Shown here one piece after another: positions 35,631-43,558 of a stretch of DNA of 64,000 bases; the stretch's first letter is position 1, and every line of letters begins with the position of its first letter. The position numbers were made by a program, and so were the translations under genes. The DNA is from Microbacterium allomyrinae. GTDB taxonomy: Bacteria; Actinomycetota; Actinomycetes; Actinomycetales; Microbacteriaceae. Under the pieces are notes generated by a model. It did no database searches. It saw only the letters and a program-made list of their open reading frames with translations, and was not told the origin of the DNA. The stretch covers positions 1,178,001 through 1,242,000 of the forward strand of contig NZ_JAGTTN010000001.1 in NCBI RefSeq assembly GCF_020682705.1. The letters run 5' to 3'.

Positions 35631-36482
35631 TCAGTCGCGCGCGGCGAAGCGCTTGTCGAGCCAGGCCAGCAGGTCGCCCCGTACGTCTTCCTGCACGGCC
35701 TCGTTGAAGATCTCGTGCCGGGCCCCGGGGTAGACGAGGGTCGTCACATCGGTGAAGCCCGAGCGCGTCCGGTAGGCGTCGGCGAGCTTGTGCACGCTCC
35801 TCGGCCCGCCGACGGTGTCATCGCGGCCGACCATGAGAAGGGTGGGGATGTCGCGGCCGAGGTTCTTGCGCGGGCGTCCGATGATCCGCAGGGTGTCGAC
35901 CGGCCCGAAGAGCTTCGTCAGAGGCACATCGGTCGTCAACGGATCGTCGAGGAATGCCCGGCCGATCGACAGGTCGGACGAGAGCCACTCGGTGCCCATC
36001 GCGCCGGGCTTCTTCCACGGCTTGTTGAGGTCGCCCGAGTTGAGCGATCCGGGCCAGCGCAGCGCGGACCCGCTGAGGACGATGGCGTCGTATGCGTCGG
36101 GATGGTCGTTGACCAGGATCTGGGCGAGGAACGAGCCCCACGAGTGGCCGAGCAGAACGAGCGGCAGGCCGGGGTTCTCGGCGCGGATCTGCTGGGTGAG
36201 CTGCCAGACCGCCGCGACGGCGGCGGGCAGTCCGCCGGGGCCGAGGTGCCCGAGCTTCGAGGCATCGCCGCCGTGCTGGGCGAGTCCGGTGCGTCCGTGG
36301 CCACGGTGGTCGTCGGCATAGACGGTGTAGCCGTCGGCGGTGAGCGCTTCGATCAGCGATCCGTACCGGCCGGCGTGCTCCCCGACGCCGTGCAGGAGCT
36401 GCACCACCGCTCGCGGCGAGGTGACCGCCGGGTGGACGTCGTAGAAGATCGAGATGCCGTGCGCATCGGTGTACTCGGGCAT
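35631..36482 (-). CDS. Alpha/beta hydrolase, monoacylglycerol lipase-like
   Basis: A 283-aa serine hydrolase of the Hydrolase_4/lysophospholipase type. LLHGVGEHAGRYGSLIEAL, the DDHRGHGRTG loop and nucleophile GHSWGSFLAQ are characteristic; the acid is in MVGRDDTVGG and the His in YPGARHEIFNE. Start at ATG 36482 (MPEYTDAHG). It is divergent from the MarR gene and probably releases fatty acids from monoacylglycerols. Confidence 0.92.
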   Translation of the reverse strand: MPEYTDAHGISIFYDVHPAVTSPRAVVQLLHGVGEHAGRYGSLIEALTADGYTVYADDHRGHGRTGLAQHGGDASKLGHLGPGGLPAAVAAVWQLTQQIRAENPGLPLVLLGHSWGSFLAQILVNDHPDAYDAIVLSGSALRWPGSLNSGDLNKPWKKPGAMGTEWLSSDLSIGRAFLDDPLTTDVPLTKLFGPVDTLRIIGRPRKNLGRDIPTLLMVGRDDTVGGPRSVHKLADAYRTRSGFTDVTTLVYPGARHEIFNEAVQEDVRGDLLAWLDKRFAARD

Positions 36483-36558
36483 GCGGAGAAGTCTATGCGG
36501 ACGGGTGCCGCCACCGACTCCCGTCTTCGAGAGTTGTGGACGCGGCATCCGCCTTTCT

Positions 36559-36584
36559 TTAGCAAGACTAATGAGCTATGCTAA
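36559..36584. promoter_or_regulatory. MarR operator
   Basis: TTAGCA (36559-36564) and TGCTAA (36579-36584) form a perfect 6-base inverted repeat, 20 bases between the half-site starts and extended by flanking TA-rich bases. It stands just before the marR start at 36593 and would give autoregulation of marR and the MFS gene. Confidence 0.7.
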
Positions 36585-36592
36585 GTAATCGC

Positions 36593-37075
36593 ATGAGCAG
36601 CCACGAAACCGACACCGCACACACGACACCCGCCACAGACACCGCGACCGACCTCGCCGATCTCTCGACAGACGCGTCGCGCCTGCGGATCGCGACCTTC
36701 CGCCTCGCGCGCCGCATGCGCACCCAGCGCGCGGTCGATTCGATGAGCGACGGCCAGTTCGCCGTCCTCGCGGCATTGTGGGTGCACGGCCCGCACACCC
36801 TGGGTGAACTCGCCGAGCGCGAGCGCGTCTCGGCGCCGTCGATGAACCGCACGGTCAACTGCCTGCAGGACTCCGGTTACGCCGCACGTTCGGCCGATGA
36901 GTCCGATGGGCGGAAGGTCGTCGTCTCGCTCACCGACACCGGCCGCGCCGTCGTGGACGAGACCGCACGACGACGCGACGCGTGGGTAGAGGCCGCCCTC
37001 GCCGAACTCACCGACGACGAGCGTGCCACGCTCGCCGGCGCCGCGGCGATCATGGAGCGGATGGCCGCACGATGA
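36593..37075 (+). CDS. MarR family transcriptional regulator
   Basis: A 160-aa winged-helix repressor. MSDGQFAVLAALWVHGPHTLGELAERERVSAPSMNRTV carries the recognition helix and ADESDGRKVVVSLTDTGR the wing with its conserved Asp-Gly-Arg. ATG 36593 is preferred over ATG 36578, which lies inside the operator. The stop overlaps the MFS start, as in many marR-efflux pairs. Confidence 0.92.
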   Translation: MSSHETDTAHTTPATDTATDLADLSTDASRLRIATFRLARRMRTQRAVDSMSDGQFAVLAALWVHGPHTLGELAERERVSAPSMNRTVNCLQDSGYAARSADESDGRKVVVSLTDTGRAVVDETARRRDAWVEAALAELTDDERATLAGAAAIMERMAAR

Positions 37076-38433
37076 GCGCGATGTTCCGGTCCTTCTCCGT
37101 CTTCAACTACCGCGTCTGGTTCATCGGCGCGCTCGTGTCCAACACCGGCGCGTGGATGCAGGCGACCGCCCTCAGCTGGGTCGTGCTGACCGAGCTGACC
37201 GCCAACGACGCGGCCGCCATGGGAGTGACGATGGCGCTGCAGTTCGCACCGCCGCTGCTGCTGGTGGGCGTCACGGGACTGGTGGCCGACCGGTTCGATC
37301 GACGGCGGCTGCTCGTCCTCACGCAGACGCTGCTGCTCGTGCTCGGCGTCGCCATCGGCGTCCTGATCCTCGTCGGCGCGATGACGCTGCCCCTCATGTA
37401 CGCGTTCGCGCTGGCACTCGGCGTGGTCGCGGCGTTCGACAACCCCGCCCGCCAGGCGTTCGTCTCGGATCTCGTGACACGCGAGAACGCCTCGAACGCG
37501 GTGGCTCTCAACGCGGCCTCGTTCAACGGCGCCCGCATGATCGGCCCGGCGCTCGCGGGAATCGTGATCGTCGCAGTCGGCACCGGCTGGGTCTTCCTCG
37601 TCAACGGCGTCACATTCTTCGCGATGATCATCGCGCTCATGCTGATCCGCACCCACGAGCTGATCCCGCGCGCGAAGGCGTCGGGCGCCTCGCGCCTCGC
37701 CGACGGCTTCCGCTACGTCGGGCGCCGCCCCGACCTGGTCGTCACGTTCGCGATGGTCTTCCTCGTCGGTGCGTTCGGCATGAACTTCCCGATCTTCGCC
37801 TCGACGATGGCGCTGGAGTTCGGGCAGGAGGCCGACGGCTACGGTCTGCTCAGCTCGATCCTCGCCATCGGTTCGCTCGCCGGAGCACTGCTGGCAGCGC
37901 GCCGCGACCGCGCGCGCATCCGCGTCGTGATCGGGGGCACCCTGCTGTTCGCGGTCGCCGCGACCGTGTCGGCCGCGATGCCGACGTACTGGACATATGC
38001 CGCGACACTCATGTTCACCGGATTCGCGGTGGTCACGATGCTCACCACCGCCAACGGGTACGTGCAGACCACGACCGACCCGGCGCTGCGCGGCCGCGTG
38101 CTCGCCCTGTACATGGCGATCCTCATGGGCGGAACCCCGATCGGCGCTCCCATCGTCGGATGGGTCGCGGCCGAGCTCGGCCCGCGCGCGGCGATCCTGC
38201 TCGGCGCCGCCGGCGCCTTCGTCGCCTTCGCGATCGGCGCGACCTGGCTGATCGTCTCGGGGCGCCTCCACCGCCACGAAGAGAAGCGGTTCCGCCTGAC
38301 GATCGACGAGACGCGGCCGCTGAGAGTCGTGCCGCCCGAGGAGTTCAGCGACGAGATCGCCGGGACCACCCCGATCCCGCTCCCCCAGTCCGGCGAGGAC
38401 GCACTCGTCGGCCGCTCCCGCTCCGCAGGCTGA
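37072..38433 (+). CDS. MFS transporter, EntS/MFS_3-type efflux
   Basis: A 453-aa inner-membrane transporter with about 11-12 hydrophobic helices. FNYRVWFIGALVSNTGAWMQATALSW at the N-terminus and the loop ADRFDRRRLL between helices 2 and 3 are typical of the MFS_3 group of drug and siderophore exporters. The C-terminal 60 residues are a cytoplasmic charged tail. It is coupled to the MarR gene by ATGA, which suggests inducible efflux of a small toxic compound. Confidence 0.92.
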   Translation: MSAMFRSFSVFNYRVWFIGALVSNTGAWMQATALSWVVLTELTANDAAAMGVTMALQFAPPLLLVGVTGLVADRFDRRRLLVLTQTLLLVLGVAIGVLILVGAMTLPLMYAFALALGVVAAFDNPARQAFVSDLVTRENASNAVALNAASFNGARMIGPALAGIVIVAVGTGWVFLVNGVTFFAMIIALMLIRTHELIPRAKASGASRLADGFRYVGRRPDLVVTFAMVFLVGAFGMNFPIFASTMALEFGQEADGYGLLSSILAIGSLAGALLAARRDRARIRVVIGGTLLFAVAATVSAAMPTYWTYAATLMFTGFAVVTMLTTANGYVQTTTDPALRGRVLALYMAILMGGTPIGAPIVGWVAAELGPRAAILLGAAGAFVAFAIGATWLIVSGRLHRHEEKRFRLTIDETRPLRVVPPEEFSDEIAGTTPIPLPQSGEDALVGRSRSAG

Positions 38434-38452
38434 GGCCGCCGGCCGACGCGAC

Positions 38453-39709
38453 TCAGCGCGGCTCGCGCACGCCCAGTCGCTCGAGGTGCGCGTTCGAGAA
38501 GCGCCCCGCGGGGTCGAGCCGCTCGAAGACGGCGCGGGCATCCGCAAGACGCGGGTGCACGCGCTCGATGGCGATGCGGTCGAATCCGTGGCGCTTGCCC
38601 CAGTGGGGTCGCGCCCCGAACGGCTCGAGGGCCGCCTCGATGCGCGCGACCAGCGCCGCGACCTCGTCGGGGTGGTTCAGCCATGTGAAATGGATGATCA
38701 CGACGTCACGACGGTAGGCGGGACTCAACCACAGCTCATCTGCGGCAGCGGTGCGCAGCTCGGTCCAGATGAGATGGGGACGGATATCGTCGCCCAGCGC
38801 ACGCACCGCGTTCAGCGCATCGACGGCGAGCGCGCGATCCACGAAGTACTCGCTCTGGATCTCGTCGCCGAACGACGGCTCCGCGTCCAGCCGGAAGTGC
38901 GGAAGCCGCAGCATCCACGGCCCCGGGACGCCGGCCAGCTCCGTGACGTTGTCCTCGACGCCCAGCGGCGACTCGCCCCCGGTGGCGCGGACGGCATCCA
39001 GCAGCACGTCGGGCACCGGGTCGTCGTCGGCGTCGAGCCGGGTCTTCACCCAGACATAGCCCGCCGTGTCGGTGTCCCACCGCGAGAACACCGACACGCT
39101 GTACCCGGCGCCGGTGAGCGCGTCGTAATCGCCGAGCACGGCATCCCACGTGACTCCCGTGTAGATGTCCTGCCGCACCCGGAACGACCGCTGCACGTCG
39201 AGGGTCACCGCCACGACGACGCCGTACGCGCCGAGGCCGACCACGAGCGCGTCGAAGTCCGGGTCGCCCCGCCGCACGTCGTGCACCTCGGCGTCGGCTC
39301 CGACGTAGCGGAAGGCCCGGACGGATGCCGAGAGCACCTGATTCGCGTCGCCAGAGCCGTGCGTTCCGGTCGCCGTGGCTCCGCCGACGTTGATGTGCGG
39401 AAGCGACCCCATGTTGCCGAGCGCCCACCCGTGCTCCTCGAGCCAGTGCGCGAGCACGCCGTAGCGCGTGCCGGCGGCGACCGTGACGGTGCCCGCGGAC
39501 TCGTCCAGCGCGAAGTCGGGCGGCATACCGGTCACGTCGACGAGGGTGCCTGTCGTGTCGGGCAGATCCGTGAACGAGTGGCGGGTGCCGAGGGCCCGCA
39601 CTCTTCCCCGCCCGGCCAGCACGCGGCGCACATCGTCGAGCGAGGTCGCAACGATGATCCGCGGCGCGGTGTACTCGTATGTTCCCGCCCAGTTGCGCGC
39701 CACGCTCAC
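38453..39709 (-). CDS. FAD-dependent alditol oxidase-like protein
   Basis: A 418-aa member of the vanillyl-alcohol oxidase/aldonolactone oxidase family, closest in pattern to Streptomyces alditol oxidase, which oxidises xylitol or sorbitol to the aldose with H2O2 release. His44 in GTRHSFTDL is the expected covalent FAD attachment residue; MGSLPHINVGGATATGTHGSG is the FAD pyrophosphate loop; the C-terminus has the WGKRH motif. GTG start at 39709 overlaps the lacI stop, so lacI and this gene form one operon. Confidence 0.9.
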   Translation of the reverse strand: MSVARNWAGTYEYTAPRIIVATSLDDVRRVLAGRGRVRALGTRHSFTDLPDTTGTLVDVTGMPPDFALDESAGTVTVAAGTRYGVLAHWLEEHGWALGNMGSLPHINVGGATATGTHGSGDANQVLSASVRAFRYVGADAEVHDVRRGDPDFDALVVGLGAYGVVVAVTLDVQRSFRVRQDIYTGVTWDAVLGDYDALTGAGYSVSVFSRWDTDTAGYVWVKTRLDADDDPVPDVLLDAVRATGGESPLGVEDNVTELAGVPGPWMLRLPHFRLDAEPSFGDEIQSEYFVDRALAVDALNAVRALGDDIRPHLIWTELRTAAADELWLSPAYRRDVVIIHFTWLNHPDEVAALVARIEAALEPFGARPHWGKRHGFDRIAIERVHPRLADARAVFERLDPAGRFSNAHLERLGVREPR

Positions 39710-40719
39710 CGCCCGCGCTCGGTCGAGCTGCGCACGACGAGCTCCGGCTGGAAGCGCACGTTGCGTTCGTGCGCGCCATCGGCATCCGCCAGCTCTTTCA
39801 GCAGGAGGTCGACCGCGGTGTAGCCGATGAGCTCCGCCGGCTGGCGGATCGAGCTGAGGGGCACGACGGTGGATGCCGCGAAGTCAATGTCGTCGTAGCC
39901 GATCAGCGCGATGTCGTCGGGGATGCGCACCCCTGCCATGATCGACAGCGCCTGGATCGCGCCGACGGCGAGCAGATCGTTCGCGGCGAAGATCGCGTCG
40001 GGCCGCTCCGGCAGCGGGCGCGCAACGATGTCGTGACCGGCAGCGCGACCGTTCAGCACGGTGAGCCCCGGCATCTCGACCACTTCGAGGGTGGCTCCTG
40101 GAACCGCCGCGACCGCCTGGCGGGCTCCCGCGAGTCGGTCGGCGACTTGGGCGATCGCCACGGGACCGCCGAGGAAGAGCAGGCGTCGGCGCCCGGTGGC
40201 GAGCAGGTGCCCGGCGGCGAGCCTTCCGCCTTCGACGTCGTCGATCGATACCGACGCGAACCCCGAGCCGGCGATCTCGCGGTCGACGAGGATCACCGGC
40301 ACGCCGGCGTCGCGCGCGCGCGCCAGGCGCGGCACGTCATCGAGCGCGGGAGTGATCAGCACCCCGTTCACGCGCTGCTCGCGGAAGAGCTCGATGTAGC
40401 GATCCTCGCGCGCCACCTGCTCGTCGGTGCTTCCGAGCAGCACGGCCATTCCGGCCTCGTCGGCGCGCTGCTCGGCACCGCGGGCGACGGCGGCGAAGAA
40501 CGGGTTCGCGGAGTCCGGCACGACGATTCCGATGCTGCGGCTGCGCCCGGCACGCAGCTGCCTGGCGGCGTCGTTGCGGACGAAGCCGAGCTCGTCGATC
40601 GCCTGCATCACCCGCTCGACGGTGGCGGGAGACACCTTGGCCGGCTGGTTCAGCACGTTCGACACCGTTCCCACGGAGACGGATGCCGCCGCCGCGACGT
40701 CTCGCACGCTCACCACCAT
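39706..40719 (-). CDS. LacI family regulator (rhamnose operon and alditol oxidase)
   Basis: A 337-aa repressor: helix-turn-helix SVRDVAAAASVSVGTVSNVLNQ, hinge near residue 50, effector domain closing with IGYDDIDFAASTVVPLSSIRQP. AGGAAGG precedes ATG 40719. It is divergent from the rhamnose operon and cotranscribed with the alditol oxidase. The 145-base gap contains at least two palindromic operators, so control of both units by rhamnose or a breakdown product is the likely role. Confidence 0.92.
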   Translation of the reverse strand: MVVSVRDVAAAASVSVGTVSNVLNQPAKVSPATVERVMQAIDELGFVRNDAARQLRAGRSRSIGIVVPDSANPFFAAVARGAEQRADEAGMAVLLGSTDEQVAREDRYIELFREQRVNGVLITPALDDVPRLARARDAGVPVILVDREIAGSGFASVSIDDVEGGRLAAGHLLATGRRRLLFLGGPVAIAQVADRLAGARQAVAAVPGATLEVVEMPGLTVLNGRAAGHDIVARPLPERPDAIFAANDLLAVGAIQALSIMAGVRIPDDIALIGYDDIDFAASTVVPLSSIRQPAELIGYTAVDLLLKELADADGAHERNVRFQPELVVRSSTERGR

Positions 40720-40780
40720 GTCGCACCTTCCTCCCGCGCGAAACGCTATCGCGTCTGGCGACAATTCTGTCCCACACCAC

Positions 40781-40836
40781 GGGTAAGCGCTATCCCGTTG
40801 CATTGCCCCGCGATGGTGTGTATCGTTTGAAACGAT
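40781..40836. promoter_or_regulatory. Operators in the rhamnose divergent promoter
   Basis: GGGTAAGCGCTATCCC (40781-40796) is a CG-centred LacI-type site. ATCGTTTGAAACGAT (40822-40836) is a perfect 15-base palindrome about a central G, 28 bases before the mutarotase start. A weaker CGAAACGCTATCGCG is at 40739. Two site classes may mean two regulators. Confidence 0.68.
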
Positions 40837-40864
40837 TCAGCGCGACGACGAGGGGGCCGCATCC

Positions 40865-41254
40865 ATGACCAGCACGATCAGGGCGACGCGCGTGTGCTTT
40901 CAGCTGCAGATCGCACCCGAGCTCCTCGACGAGTACGTCGCCCGGCACACCCCGGTGTGGCCCGAGATGCTCGCCGAGATCGCGGCCTCCGGCAGGCGCA
41001 ACTACTCGCTGTTCCTCGGCGACGGCGGCCAGCTGATCGGCTACTACGAGACCGACGACGACGAGGCCGCACAGCGCTACCTCGCAGGCTCCGAGGTCGC
41101 CACCCGCTGGGAGGCCGAGATGAGCCGCTTCTTCGTCGGCCTGGACGGCCGCCCCGACCAGGCTGCGACCCCGCTCACCGAGATCTTCCACCTTCACGAC
41201 CAGCTGACCGCGGCTCATGCCGCGGTCTCCGACAACGAAAGCACGGCATCATGA
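40865..41254 (+). CDS. rhaM: L-rhamnose mutarotase
   Basis: A 129-aa dimeric ferredoxin-like enzyme that interconverts alpha and beta L-rhamnose. RVCFQLQIAPELLDEYVARHTPVWPEML contains the conserved His28 and tryptophan, and RNYSLFLGDGGQLIGYYE the substrate tyrosines. First gene of the rhamnose operon; its stop overlaps the isomerase start. Confidence 0.93.
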   Translation: MTSTIRATRVCFQLQIAPELLDEYVARHTPVWPEMLAEIAASGRRNYSLFLGDGGQLIGYYETDDDEAAQRYLAGSEVATRWEAEMSRFFVGLDGRPDQAATPLTEIFHLHDQLTAAHAAVSDNESTAS

Positions 41255-42417
41255 CGACGCTGTCTCCCGAGATCACCACGGCACTCGAAGGCCAGGGCAT
41301 CGAGCTTCCCTCATGGGCGTTCGGCAACTCCGGCACGCGATTCCGCGTGTTCACGACCGAGGGAACCCCGCGCGACCCCTACGAGAAGATCTCCGACGCG
41401 GCGCAGGTGAACAAGGTCACGGCGCTCGCCCCCAGCGTCGCGCTCCACATCCCCTGGGACAAGGTCGACTCGTACGACGACCTGCGCCGCCATGCGGAAG
41501 ACCACGGCGTCGTGCTCGGCACGATCAACTCGAACACGTTTCAGGACGAGGACTACAAGTTCGGCGCCCTCACCCATGCCGACGACGTCGTTCGCCGCAA
41601 GGCGATCGACCACCACCTCGAGTGCATCGACGTCATGCATGCGACCGGGTCGCGCGACCTCAAGATCTGGCTGGCCGAAGGATCCAACTACCCCGGCCAG
41701 AACGACATGCGCGCACGCCAGGACCGCCTGGCCGACTCGCTGCAGCAGATCTACGCGCGCCTCGGTGAGGAGCAGCGCCTCGTGCTCGAGTACAAGTTCT
41801 TCGAGCCGGCGTTCTACCACACCGACGTTCCGGACTGGGGAACCTCCTACGCCCAGGTCGCGGCCCTCGGCGAGCGCGCGATGGTGTGCCTCGACACCGG
41901 CCACCACGCCCCGGGCACCAACATCGAGTTCATCGTGATGCAGCTGCTGCGCCTCGGAAAGCTCGGATCGTTCGACTTCAACTCGCGCTTCTACGCCGAC
42001 GACGACCTCATCGTGGGCGCCGCAGACCCCTTCCAGCTGTTCCGGATCCTGTTCGAGGTCATCCGCGGCGGCGGGCTCAACAACCCCGACGTGGCATTCA
42101 TGCTCGACCAGTGCCACAACATCGAGGACAAGATCCCGGGCCAGATCCGCTCCGTGCTGAACGTGCAGGAGATGACCGCGCGCGCGCTGCTCGTCGACCG
42201 TGCCGCGCTGGACGCCGCGCAGAGCGCGAACGACGTGCTCGGTGCGAACGCGGTCCTCATGGATGCGTTCTACACCGACGTGCGCCCCGCTCTCGCGCAG
42301 TGGCGCGAGTCGCGGGGCCTGCCCGCCGACCCGATGGCCGCGTACGCGGCCTCCGGCTACCAGCAGCGGATCGCAGCCGACCGCGTCGGCGGCACCCAGG
42401 CAGGCTGGGGCGCCTGA
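41251..42417 (+). CDS. rhaI: L-rhamnose isomerase, RhaI type
   Basis: A 388-aa TIM-barrel isomerase that converts L-rhamnose to L-rhamnulose. It belongs to the Pseudomonas-type catabolic isomerase group: WAFGNSGTRFRVFTTEGTPRDPYEK, ALHIPWDKVD, and metal-ligand stretches KIWLAEGSNYPGQND, LEYKFFEPAFYHTDVPDWG, MVCLDTGHHAPGTNIEF. ATGA overlap with rhaM fixes the start. Confidence 0.95.
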   Translation: MTTLSPEITTALEGQGIELPSWAFGNSGTRFRVFTTEGTPRDPYEKISDAAQVNKVTALAPSVALHIPWDKVDSYDDLRRHAEDHGVVLGTINSNTFQDEDYKFGALTHADDVVRRKAIDHHLECIDVMHATGSRDLKIWLAEGSNYPGQNDMRARQDRLADSLQQIYARLGEEQRLVLEYKFFEPAFYHTDVPDWGTSYAQVAALGERAMVCLDTGHHAPGTNIEFIVMQLLRLGKLGSFDFNSRFYADDDLIVGAADPFQLFRILFEVIRGGGLNNPDVAFMLDQCHNIEDKIPGQIRSVLNVQEMTARALLVDRAALDAAQSANDVLGANAVLMDAFYTDVRPALAQWRESRGLPADPMAAYAASGYQQRIAADRVGGTQAGWGA

Positions 42418-42586
42418 TGCGCGCAATGCGGCTCCGCCCCGCACCCCCGGCTCGCTGACGCGGGCTCCAGACCCACCGGGGGCGCGGGATGCCGATCCTC
42501 GCGTCCCCGGTGCACCTCGCGAATCACGCGCACGAACCGCCGAACGCGAACCGTCCCCGTCCCCGTCCCGTCCCGAAGGAACCGAC

Positions 42587-43510
42587 ATGAGCGATCCGTA
42601 CGCCGAAGCCGACGGCCTCGTCCGCGTCTACCCCGCGCGCGAGCCGAACGGCACGGGCCTCGTCTGGGCGCACGGCGGGGGATTCGCCGGCGGCGACCTC
42701 GATATGCCCGAGTCCGACTGGATCGCGCGCTCCCTCAGCGCACGGGGCACGACGGTCGTCTCGGTCGACTACCGCCTCGCGCCGGTGCCCGCCGAGTGGA
42801 CAGCGCCCGCTCGCGGAACCGTTCGCGAAGGAGTGCACTACCCGGCGGCATCCGACGACGTCCTCGCGGCCTGGTCGTGGACCGTCGCCCACGCCGCGCG
42901 CCTGCGCATCGACACCGGTCGGCTCGCGATCGGCGGAGCGAGCGCGGGCGCCAACCTCGCCACAGGCGCCACGCTGCGACTGATCGAACGAGACGCGGCG
43001 AACCTCCCCGCGCTCGTCGTCCTCGCCTACCCCACGCTCCTCGCGGTGCAGCCGGCGCCCGGCCCGGCGCTGCGCGCCGCGCTCGACGCGAACCCCGACG
43101 CCGACCGGTTCGGGCCGGCGGCGGTGCTCGGCATGTACGAGAACTACCTCGGCGGCCCCGTCGACGACGCCCCGCTCGCCGCGATTCCCGGTCGGGCCGA
43201 GGCCGCTGACCTCGTCGGCTTTCCACCGACGTTCATGATCAACGGCGACCTCGACGAGCTCCGCGTCTCGGGAGAGGCCTTCGCCGCGACGCTCGCCGCG
43301 GCCGGGCGCGAGATCGAGGTCGTGATCGAACCCGGCACAGATCACGGGCATCTCAACCGGCCGCTCGAGCCTGCGGCATCCGCCTCTCTCGACCGCATCG
43401 CCGCCCGCCTCCTCGCGGTGCCCTCCCCTGCCCGCTTCCCCGCCTACGCCTCCGCACCCGCCTCCGCCCCGGCACTCAGCAGTCAGAACCTGCCGAGCGG
43501 CCGCCCCTGA
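42587..43510 (+). CDS. Alpha/beta hydrolase of the hormone-sensitive-lipase type
   Basis: A 307-aa esterase. WAHGGGFAGGDLDMPESDW gives the HGG oxyanion motif, VDYRLAP is the HSL-family signature, and GGASAGANLA holds the nucleophilic serine; NGDLDELR and DHGHLNRPL supply the acid and His. GAAGGA at 42575-42580 supports ATG 42587. It lies inside the rhamnose operon, so deacetylation of acetylated rhamnose or rhamno-oligosaccharides is a plausible role. The preceding gap (42418-42586) has a short CCGTCCC microsatellite. Confidence 0.88.
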   Translation: MSDPYAEADGLVRVYPAREPNGTGLVWAHGGGFAGGDLDMPESDWIARSLSARGTTVVSVDYRLAPVPAEWTAPARGTVREGVHYPAASDDVLAAWSWTVAHAARLRIDTGRLAIGGASAGANLATGATLRLIERDAANLPALVVLAYPTLLAVQPAPGPALRAALDANPDADRFGPAAVLGMYENYLGGPVDDAPLAAIPGRAEAADLVGFPPTFMINGDLDELRVSGEAFAATLAAAGREIEVVIEPGTDHGHLNRPLEPAASASLDRIAARLLAVPSPARFPAYASAPASAPALSSQNLPSGRP

Positions 43511-43558
43511 GACCGCAGAAACCCACTGCGGAGCATCCGAACCTACGAAGGAAACACC